Source of the DNA: Hoplostethus atlanticus
Lineage: Eukaryota; Chordata; Actinopteri; Trachichthyiformes; Trachichthyidae
Direction of reading: 5' to 3'
DNA: 64,000 nt
Assembly (NCBI GenBank): GCA_034670405.1
Contig: JAXDDX010000117.1
Location: 124,001 to 188,000, forward strand
Positions 49,201-61,000 of this stretch are shown here, in pieces. Every line of letters starts with the position of its first letter. The first letter of the stretch is position 1. The notes under the pieces were generated by a model. The model ran no database searches and was not told the DNA's origin. It saw only the letters and a list, made by a program, of their open reading frames with translations. The translations under genes were made by a program, and so were the position numbers.

Positions 49201-52200
49201 CCACTGTTACACCGATGACACACAAATTTACATACCAGTCAAACCAACCGATAACACCCAATTTCAAAAACTAGAGGCCTGCCTATCGGAGGTCAAATGT
49301 TGGATGTCACTAAATGTTCTACTTCTTCATGGCAACAAAACTAAGATGCTGATTGTAGGACCAGCTAGACATAGACATTTATTTGAGAATAGCAATTTTG
49401 ATAGTTGTGTAATCTCCCAGAGCCCATACATTAAAAACCTTGGGGTAAAATTAGACCCTACCCTATCATTCGAGTTGCATATTAAGGAGACCACCGTTTT
49501 ATCATCTTCGTAATACTGCCAAGATTCGACCCATGCTAACAGAGGCAGACGCAGAAATTTTAGTACATGCCTTTGTATCATCGAGAATAGATTATTGCAA
49601 TGTCCTTTTTTCGGGCTTACCTACTGGACGCACTAAAAAACTACAACTGGTCCAGAATGCTACTGCCAGAATCCTGACCAAAACTAGGAAATTCGACCAT
49701 ATAATGTCCATCCTATCCTCATTACACTGGCTACCAATTCAGGCCAGGTGTGACTTCAAGGTGCTTTTACTTACATATAAATGGGATGGCACCGTCCTAC
49801 TTATCAGATCTAATTAAACCATATAAACCACCACGCACCCTCAGATCACAGGACGCTGGCTACCTGTCTATCCAGTCAAAAAGAAAACTGCAGGTAACAG
49901 AGCCTTTTCTTACTAGGCTTCCTATCTCTGGAACAGTCTGCCTGCCTCAATAAGAGAGGCAGGCTCTATCGAAGTCTTTAAGTCAAGGCAAAAAAAACAT
50001 TTATTCTCTCTATCATTTGACCAGCCTTGAGGGAGTGGCTCAGTCTCTTCTCAGAGTAAGGCTAGACCAGTTAGCTCATCCTAGCTCAGGTTCCTGCCGA
50101 TGGATACTAGCATCCTGCCTACATGTCCTATTCTCCTGGTCTACCTGTTCTTGTCCACTGACGTTGGTCATGTTTGTCTGTGTGAATGAGAGTGCGTGTA
50201 TGGGTGTGTGTGGGTGTGTCTCCTATCTGTTTCAGGCTGCAACTCGGCAGAGTTGGCGTCTGCGTGGTCCCCCACTCCTAGGATGATGCTGACTGAGTGG
50301 GCGTTTGCGTTCTCCTATCTGGGCAGTGTTGGCGCCTGCATGGTCCCCTAGTCCTATGATGACACTGACTGAGCTGCTGTTTGCTGTGATGCCCCACATC
50401 AGATCTGGATATCCCACCCAAATAAACTTTTATGCATTGTGTATACGATGCTTTCCAAAAGTCGGCATCTATTGCACACCCAACCGTCCTGGTAGGGGGA
50501 TCTCTCTCTGAGTAGCCCCTCCCAAGGTTTCTTCCAATTTTTCCCTAAAAGTTTTTTTTTGGGAGTTTTTCCTTGTCCTCTGTCCTCTTGCTTGTCCAAG
50601 GCTGGGGGATGTCGTGTACTAACCATTTACTGTTTCACATGTTGGGCACTGTGAAGCCCTTAGAGACTGTAACGGTGATTAAGGGCTATACAAATAAATG
50701 TGATTTGATTTGCTAAACACATTCAGAAACCAACGCTAACAACTTATTCATATGCTAACTGCCCTGCTCTGGTTAGCTGCTACCGCTAGGCTAAATACTT
50801 ATCCATACTGTAATTGCATTATCAAGATGCCAAAGTTCACACTGCTAATAATCAAAATTTCTGAATAACTCATTTATAAATAGGATCTTTACCTGTGCAT
50901 TAAAAAAGAAGCCATCTCTGCTGCTATATCGGTTCTAATGCCTTGCCCCTCCCTTGAGATCTTTCCACTGAGTAACAGCTTGGAAACTCTAAAACATTGC
51001 CCAAAACATTATCTTTAACATTATCTAAAAAAACACCTGATTCTAAACAACAATTAGATGTTAGTTGTTAAACTAACACGGATGTTACTTGTTTAATTAC
51101 CTAGAGATCCACAGGCATTACGTTTGAACCAACTCAATCAACTCACACATTAAAGATATAAAAATAACATTTTTCCACCTTTCATAAATATGGCCGAAAC
51201 TGAAACCCTTGTACACACCATTGCACCAAATGCTGCTGCTAGAATATTAAGGCAAACTAGAAAATTCTATCACATAACACCCATTTTGACCTCCCTTCAC
51301 TGGCTCCCAATTCATGCCAGAGCTGACTTCAAAGTGCTTCTGCTAACATTAATGGTTAGTTAAACAGATATAACAAAACCCAAAAAGGGGGTTTAGGTTC
51401 ATACAGTTAGAACAGAGGTGTTTAATTAACTAAAAGGCTAGCAACAATTTCACTTAAATGCACTTGATCACTGTTTAATACTGTCTTTCACAGTATCTTG
51501 CAAATAAAAACATAACTGAGCACCTGGTCTGGTGAACATCTCCTTGGTGAAGAATGGAGGCAATGTTTGGGGTTTTTGTCTTCCCTCATAGGGAACATCT
51601 CGACCTACTTACTGCAATAATCTACCACCACAAGGACCAATCTCTCAATCTCTGAATCTATATGATAATGCACTACTTCAAAATTCTTCATAATAGTGGC
51701 ATCCAGAACATTACTATTGCCCACACAGAGTTCTGTAGCAGCTCTCAAATCCTTCTCCATAACAACCATTCTAGGTTTAAGTCCATCCTCAACTGTAGCT
51801 TTCAGGTTCCACTCAGCAGTGGCGTTACACAAGCTCCCGCAGTTATATCTATCTGAATCTGACCTCCTCATACCCTCCAGTCACAGGTTATCTTACTGTC
51901 CCGAGAACCAAGAAGAAATCAGCAGGCAGCAGAGCATTTTCCTACCGAGTTCCCTATCTTTGGAAAGACAGTGTGATTGTACCCGGCAGTGGATGCGGGG
52001 GCTAGCCCTAGCTGACCATATTCCCATCTTCCTTTGATCTCACCTGGCAGTGGACATGGGTGCTAGCCTTAGCTGACCGTATTCCCATCTTTCTGTGATT
52101 TTAAAAGATGACTGAAGACTCATCTTGCTGCATCATCATGTTTCTCTGTTTCATTTACTTTCTTCATATCATGTTGTCTTTTTCCATGTTATTGCTTATT

Positions 52201-54976
52201 TTATGGTTTTGCACCTATTGCAAGCTCAGCTGGTGGGGATCCCTCTTTGAATTACCCCACTCAAGGTTTCTTCCATTTTTTATCCTAATAAGGTTTTTTG
52301 GAGTTTTTCCCCGTCTTCACTGAAGGTCAAAAGTTAGGCTAGACTGGGCTAGGTAGGTTAGGGAGGCTTATTTTGTGTTTTCAAAATGCCATTTTGTGTG
52401 TGTATACCCAGAGCAATAAGGTCTCTATTCTCATGCATTGGAAATATGGAAATTATTGAGAAATAATGAATTTTGAGATTAGGGCAGTGACAATTGATGG
52501 GGATAATTTGGTTTCTAAGATTAAAGATGCAACAATTTAGATTTTTGACACTTATTTGACATTGAAAAACGAAATAACGATATGCTACCTGAGGATACAG
52601 TTGAAACTTTTTGTCTAGCACCGAGAACATGATGTCACTCTCTGTGTGTTTTCAGTGTTCTCTGCACTCTGTTAAACGCCGGACCATACCTTAGATCCGC
52701 CTGACTAACCCTAACTCCATGCTGCCGAGACGATTCCTTGTACTCCTGGGTTTGGAAATTAAAGGGATTGTGATTTTATTATATTCATTAATTTTGTTTG
52801 GACCAAACTATCAACTGAGTCGAACTCGATGTATGAGTATGTGACTTGTTGAATATATAGACTCCGCTAGCAGCTGGGGTAATGTCACTTCACGGGCGGT
52901 AACATCCCAAGTTCAATACTGGAGAAAAAAAACATTAACAATTACCTTCCTTTGTCGAGTCGATATCAGGTTTTTGTCAGACTCTCCACAGTGGACACAG
53001 CTTTTTTTGAGGTCAGACTGCACCCTTGTCCATCTAGCAGGTGATGTCTGTCTCACACAAGCGGATGAGGAGAAAAGGCATATGCGTGTGGTGTGTTTAT
53101 AAGGAAACGGCTGAGTAAGCACCAAAGCCTCGCAAGATTAGTCTCTGGTGTGACAGAGAACATAACGTGATGAGCACCTCTTAGATTTAGATGAATTTCT
53201 ATACACTGACCAACTTATTATTTTGTAGCGGCCATACCAATATTGTGGTGGTGTGCCACAGATGAGTCTATGTTTGTTTCTTGGAGAATTTATAGGACAA
53301 GACTGGGAAAATATACAGCATTCAAGGATGTGTGTGACAGGGAACTGCGCCAACTTGAAATAACTGATGACATAATGAACCTTAAAGATAATAAATCCCC
53401 CGGCACTGATGGGTTAACAGGGCAATTTTATGAAACTGCTTTTATGAAAATGCTTAAGAATAATCAGGATTCATGCAGGGAAGATATCAATAATAAAAAA
53501 GTAATATTTTTAGGCTAGTGTTACATTTGATTATAAATACGTTATCCCTGATTATAGTTTGATTTTGTTTATTGGTTTTTACAAGGCTTTCACTACTGTT
53601 GAACATGCTTTTATCTTTGACGTTACTTGGGGTTTGGGAGATTATTTCCTTTATGTAGAACAAAAAGTTCTACATAAAGGATGGAACAGCTCAGTTATGC
53701 TATTTCAAGGAACGTCTCAGTGATTTAACATATGTCGAGGAATAAGACAAGGATGCCCCGTTTCACCTTTTTAAGATTAAGAGGATCATTGAATACTTGA
53801 AAAATAAGGACAGCATCGGGAATAATTTTCTCAACTATCAGTTGGCATTATGCAATTCCTACTTAAATGTAGCTCTGTTGATAAAATACCTATTAAGTTA
53901 GCTAATTTTCATAGGTAGGCAGTTTTGGCTTGGCTGTTGGTTTACATACACATACAGTAACATAACTTTTGACCTCATAGGTACTTTATTTGGAACAATA
54001 AAGACATCCTATACAAGAAAAAAATTATCACACACATGATAATGGTGTACTGACAGCCAATTACTTAATCAAAATGTTTTTTTTAAATCTCATGAAGACT
54101 CATGATCTCATAATACTACATCAAATAAGGTACATGTTTCAGAAAGATACAAATTGTATAATGATTATAAATGTGAACTACAAAAGAACCTTTTTCTCTC
54201 TCATTCTTCCACTGTACTGTACAAATTGCTGTTCTTTGTTTTTCCTGTTGATATTACTTGTGGCTATGTTCATATTCCTCTTTGCATTTATCTGAACAAT
54301 AAAGGAGAAGACAGAAAATAAGGGTTCTTCATCTATTAGTTTACATGGACTGCTGCCATGCAGTGATGTATGACGATATATGTAGCTCAATCTTTTTATG
54401 ATGGTAAGACAACACATACGCGGGCATTTCATAAAATTATCAGCAGTATTTCTATGCATGTATGTAATATGCTTTAAGCTATGCTTGCTAACACTACTGT
54501 ATTTTACATAGACGAGATGAAAGCAGCGGAGCCAGAGAGCTGAGATCACATTCAAATAAACTGATCATTAATTAATAAACTGATCATTAATATCATATAT
54601 ATCATAATCTATATGTCATCACCACAAATGTGCCATGAGACTGGACACAATCTGTAATTGTCATAAATTCCAACCTTTGCATGGAAAGGTGTGTATTTTT
54701 TGTACAGTATAAAGCCCTGGGTGTTGTACAACTGTTGCCTAGCTTGACCAACCCCAAGAATTTGGATGAATGATACAACGGAGGAGAGAAGTCAGCAGAC
54801 AGAGAAATATGTCCTGGGCTGCTGTGACCTCCTACAGTATCTACCTTAGTCTGTGGTTGCTCCACTTTGAGGTCAGGAGGGCAGGCCAGCAGGTCCCCAG
54901 CTAGCTCCACCGCCAACCGGCATGCCTCGTTACTGTAGCCATGGGCATGGAGGGCCTCTGCACATGCAAACAGCAC

Positions 54977-55015
<39 letters not shown>

Positions 55016-58000
55016 ATGGGTAAATAAGGGCATTTGGGCTTTCATATTTGTGTTGAGTGTGGTTTCAGTCCAATCACAGACAGCACCAGTGGATGAAATG
55101 CCGGGATCAGACTACACAATATTTTTGTCTGTTACGATGGTCACTGTGTCAGATTAGGCGAAATAGAGTGATAAATTCGTGCCGTGTCCGACAGACATGA
55201 CAGACTACATGTTGGTCACCGACCAATAATCGCTTGCTGACGTGCGTGATGTCATCGGAAAGCAGGTGCTAGGCAACGAGAATGTAAACAAACAATGGCG
55301 TCCGAAGCGGTATCCATGATATTAGCTGTCTTGTGTTCCGAAAAGGCAAAAAAAAAATGAAAAAACGACTGTGCTAGTCATGCTAGTCTTTTGTCGGGAC
55401 GTCGTGAGGTGTCCCAGATGCGGCGTCGGTTGTTGTCCACTATGTCACACTACACAACATAAAACGATCGATTGTCGCACCCTGTCGTTCCCAACTCGAC
55501 ACAACGCCCTACATCTGCCGAATCGGGCTATAATCGGCCTGATATCGTGTAGTCTGAACCCGCCATAAGGTGAGCAGGATAATTAATCTACACACTACAA
55601 TCCACTGGTTACTTTGATGCACGCTCATCATCAAGACACTAAGGGTTTCCCACAGTGCTTGACGAACAGAACAAAAGAACACCCCACCACAACTTTAAAA
55701 ATCGGATGTAGCAATATGAAATTTTCACTGTATGTATGCATGTATGTATCAGTATTTATCAACAGTTACTGGGTTTGAACAGACATTTTTCAGACAAACA
55801 CGGCAAGAAACTGCTTCAGTGCGTGTAAACTGTGGGTCAGAAGAGGAGACGAGAGACACTCAACGTAAAAGTGCATTCTGAAAAGGATTCAGTGGAGTAA
55901 TATCATTATCACCATGTGAATAAGGAAAATATTTTGATGAAAAAGACTGAGGTGTAAAATTAATTCATTCAAAGACTAGGATTTGACATTTTAAGTTTTA
56001 TCGTGATAAAATATCCATTCAGAGACATTGTTACAGTTATGACAAATATGCATCCATCTACAGTGGCTTTGGAAAGTGTTCCGAGCCCTTCACTTCTTCC
56101 ACACTTTGTGTTATAGATTTAATTTATAATGGCTAAATTAAAAATGTAAATTTTGCCATCAATCTACACACAATACCCCATAATGACAAAGTGAAAACTC
56201 AATGAAAATCTTAAAAAAGTACTTTGTAGAAGTGCCTTTGGCAGTGATTACAGCTTTGCACACTTGGATTTGGGCAGTTTCTCCCATTCTTCCTTGCAGA
56301 TAATCTCAAACTCTGTCAGATTGGATGGGGAACTTCATCAAACTGCAATATCCAGGCCTCTCCAGAGACTGCTTCACCACAGGTATGGTATTAGCCAGGT
56401 GATGTGCGCTTGGCATTCAGGCCAAAGAGCTCATTTTTTGTCTCACAGACTAGCAAGTCTTTTTCCTCATGCTCTCAGAGTCCTTTAAGTGCCGTTTGGC
56501 AAACTCCAGGCAGGCTGTCATATGCCTTTTACTCAGGACTGGCTTCCGTCTAGCTACTCTACCATAAATACATGATTGATGGGAGTGCTGCAGAAATGGT
56601 TGTCTTTCTGGGAGCCTCTTCTATTGTTGCACAGGAATTCTGAAGCTCTGTTAGAGTGGTCATTGGCTTTTTGGTCACCTCCCTGACCATGTCTCTTCTC
56701 TTCCTGGGAACTTTCACTACTTTAGCAATTTTTTAAACCCTTCCCCAGATCCATGTCCCAACACAATTCTTCTGCCATCAATCACGTTCTAGAGATATCA
56801 AAGATGATCAAAGGAAACAGGATGCTGTTTTTTTATTTTTAGTAAATTAGAAAAATAAATCTAAAAAGGAGTTTTCACTTTGTTATCATGGGGTATTGTG
56901 TGTCGATTGATGACAAAAAATACATTTAAACCATTTTAAATTACGTCACAACACAACATAGTGTGGAAAAAGTGAAGGGGTCTGACATTCTGTTAATCAC
57001 ACATTTTTTGCATTTGTGGCAGCACCTATGTTACTGATTTTACCAGACACTATGGTTGAAAAACTACACTTTACATGTACCAAGTTTTCATAGTCAGAGT
57101 TATAACCAACTGTGTGTTAGGCCACGCCCCTTATCAAGTTCACTGGTCTATGGCCTATGCCATATGTCATATTTTAGATCTGATTGGGCCTGTTTATAGA
57201 CAATTTGTGTTTCTAGGTAAATTGGAGTTTATTTGTTGGGAAGCATTTGAACACCACAATCTGTCTCTCTCCACTGGCACTGTGCCCCTGCATTTAAAAC
57301 AGCCGTGATTAAGCAGTTAGTCAAAAACCAAACCTTGATCCTGAAGTCATTCAGAACTACAGACCTCAAATCTGCCGTTCTTTTCCAAAATAATCGCATA
57401 GCATAATCGCAAAGCATAGCTTTTGACACGATTGATCATAGTATACTTCTAAATAGTCTTGAAAACTACATTAATATCCGAGGATCGGTGCTTTCATGGT
57501 TTAGGAGACTTGCAATGTGCACTTTGGTGTGCCACAAAGGCTCTGTCTTGGGCCCACTGTTATTCTCCATGTATAATACAACTCGGTGAAGTCATCCATA
57601 AATTTAATTTGATTGCTACGCAGGAGATACTCAACATCATGTACCTGTTAAACTGAAAGATCACTCCCAGTTCCAAAACTTAGAGGCGTGCCTATCAAAC
57701 ACTGGATGCTTCTCAATGCCAACAAAACACACTGTGTTTAAGATCAGGGGGTGCCAATCCAACTTCTCAACTTCAGCCTCACATTTCTCAGGACCTACTG
57801 GTCCCACAATCGTGAATCAAATATATTTATTATCACAAGAGGTTGCTTTATCAGACTGAGCTATTAAAACTGTATCAAGAATGATATTTATTTCTTATAT
57901 TATGTGTTGTTTGTCAAAAAAAGGGTACTTTTTCACTCTCCGCTGTAACAAAGTGCTCGCAACTTTTTTGTTTGAACCTCCCTGACATGGATGCAAACAC

Positions 58001-61000
58001 ACTGACCAGACATAGTTTGTGATTTCCTGATAGATAAGAAGGTAAGTGATCTTTCCATATCAAATTTGATACCCTGGTGTCTATATTTTGCATTTTCCAG
58101 GACTTTATAATTATGGTGTCAGATTCTCCAAGATAGCACAAAACCAGACCCCCTTCAGTATCAACCATTACCCTGGCAACCAGACATAAGATTATCCCTT
58201 AGGGAGTTTAATAATCTGAAAGCACTCACTCCAAACTACTCCTGGCTGCAGTTTGATTGACACTGATGCCATATTTCATGTTCAAGTGATCCCTCCAACA
58301 CTGTGATGCAAAGTTGACTAGGCAGTCGGCATGGCAAGGTCAATTTGATGCTCTTAGTTTGAACATCATTTGAGCGGTCTAATAGTAAGTTTTAGAAAGA
58401 ACTTTTGATATATTCTGAAAGCACTTTTTGCATAGATTATATACTGAAAATTTGGCTGTGATACAATTGTAATTTTAAAAATTACACAAGATTTTTTGGT
58501 GCGACCAAAAGTTGAATGTGCTGACCTTGATCCGACTGGGCAGCCATACACAGCTATGAATGAAAATTGATCTTAGCTTTTTAATATTATGTTTTGGACA
58601 AAACATGATATATTCTGAAAACACTTAATATTATATGATTTATACAGTGAGATTTTAGCTACAGGGTACCCGTGGGGTCTTAAAAGTATTAAAAAAGCAT
58701 TGAATTTAATATTCTCAAAATAAGGCCTTAAAAGTATTGACTTTCGTTTACAAAGTATTGAATTAGATAGATTATAATAATTAATATATAATTAATTCGA
58801 TTATACTGAAACTTTTTTTCTTGTTGAATGTTTTGATATACAATGTGTATTGAGGTGAGAGTGATGACTACTGAGAAATGTGAGTGAAAAGTTGAGAGGT
58901 TTAGGCCTGCTGCAGCCAGCAGCATGCCTGAAGCAACCAGCAGCATGCTGGCTGATGTTACACTGATGGCACCCCCTAATCTTAAATACAGTGAACAGAG
59001 ATGTTGGTTATTGGACCAGATAGACATCTGTTAGATTCAATTCAAAAATTCAACCACATAACACATATCCTGTCCTCACTAGAAAAAGCAAAAACACTGC
59101 ATACCAACAGCAAAATCATCCCAACTGTGGAGCATGATGGAAGGAGCATCATGGTTTGGCGCTGCTTTGCTGTGCAGATTTGCTGCCTTGCAATCATTGA
59201 GGGAACAATGAATTCCAAATTGTATCAGAAAAATTCGACAGGAGAATATCAGGCTAACGGTCCGTGATCTAAAGCTTAACATGTTGGGTCATGCAGCATG
59301 ACAATGACACCAAACACAAAAGTAAATCTACAACAGAATGAGTTAAATGGAGGGAAATTTTGGAATGTCCAAGTCAGAACCCTGACCTTAACCCTATTGA
59401 AGTGTTGTGACATGACCTGTAGCAAGCCATTCATGAAAGACAAAAATATCAATGAACTGTTCTAGAAGGGAGAATGGTCCAAAATACCCCCTAACCCTTG
59501 TGCAGGTCTGATAAGCAACTACAGGAAATGTTTGGCAGAGTTTATTGCTGCTAGGAGGAGGTTCCAGCAGTTACTTGTTATTTGTTATTATTTAGTTATT
59601 AGTTAAATAGTTAGTTATTTGTTAAATCACACTGTGTTTATCGATTTTTAGGACTTGGATTTTTACATATTTTATGCATATGTTATGAATGCAGGTAATT
59701 CAAAAGGGTTCACAAACATATTTCTCACAACTGTATTGTTTTCAGCAAAAGTGCCAACCATGAGGCCCCTTTAGAAATGGCGAAAATAGCAAAATTAAGG
59801 CATAAACACCACTGGTGAGTAGGTTCAGACAGAAAAACAGATGGCATTGTTCAATCAATAAACCTTGGAGTAAACCAGCCTGGACAGCTCTATCCTTCAT
59901 ATTTGTCAGGCCCTCATGTAAAGTCCACCCTATTAAGAACTTTCTCACCAAAGCACTTTTAAAATGCCTCCCTCCTTACCTCCATGCGTCCCTCCTGCTC
60001 CAGGGGTTTGATTCCTGCAAAGATGTCTGGTTCCTCCTCGTGGTGGTTGTCAGCCGGCTGTCTGTCTGCACCCTCTTCTGAGGCAGCACTCAGGTAGTAA
60101 GCCTGGTAGTCATCCTCCCCTACAGGCTCTTCTCCTGCAGCCACGGCTGCTGTTTCTTGGCCTTGGTTAGCTGGGCCAGCCATAGCTGCTGCCCCGCCTC
60201 CTGCTGTTGCCCCAGACGCTGCTTCTCTGCGACCCCGTGGTGGCTTGGAAGAGGTCAGAGCGTTGGTTGATCCAGGAGCAGCTGTGGAGGTGGAGGGCTG
60301 GGCATCGCCAGCAGGACCCGCCTCCTCATCTCCATTCTGGTCAATCTCCACCACCACTTGCTTCTCTGCAGTGCTAGGCACGTCCATAACAACCAGTACT
60401 GTTTCTTTGGAAGGGAAGCAAGGTGGCTGGGGCTCAGGAGCAGGGAGGGTAGTTGAAGTGTGGGCGACCCGCTTTGCCTCAAACATCTTGGATGTGCTCC
60501 CCCCATCACTGCTGTACTTGCGTGAGTCTCGCAGTAGTGGGCTCGGGGAGGGCAGCATTTCTGGCGGTGGGGGCAAGAAGTCAAAGGTGTTGCTGGCCTC
60601 GGCTCCCAGTGCCATACTCGAGCCATCATCCAGGCTGAGCTCGGCCAAATCCGGCTCCAGGGAGCTATCCTCACTGCTGGTTCGCCGCTTGGCACTGGCA
60701 TGCTTACTGCCTCCCAGCCCTCCACCACCTCCTCCACCTCCCCCTGAACCCCCTACAGACACCCCCTTACCACCTCCCTGTGTCAATTTAGTCTTACTTT
60801 CAGAAGAGGAGCCGGGCCCTTTGTACATGCACTTCCCTCCTCCATCCTCCAAAGAGACAGAGACACTGCCACTCAGACGAACCAGCATCCCTGCCCCTCC
60901 GCCCGCTGACAGACCCTTCCTTTTGGTCACAATGGTCTCCTTAGGTCGCACTGCCACCTCCTGTTGTGGGGAGTGACCACAACCTTTTCCTTTATAATCT

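Noticed and set aside
51605..51871. Open frames on both strands beside LINE fragments
   Set aside because: Neither strand shows a known domain and the region is bounded by LINE remnants.
60245..60976. 243-codon plus-strand open frame
   Set aside because: It is antisense to zswim8 exon w3 and consists of proline/serine runs caused by the glycine-rich coding strand.
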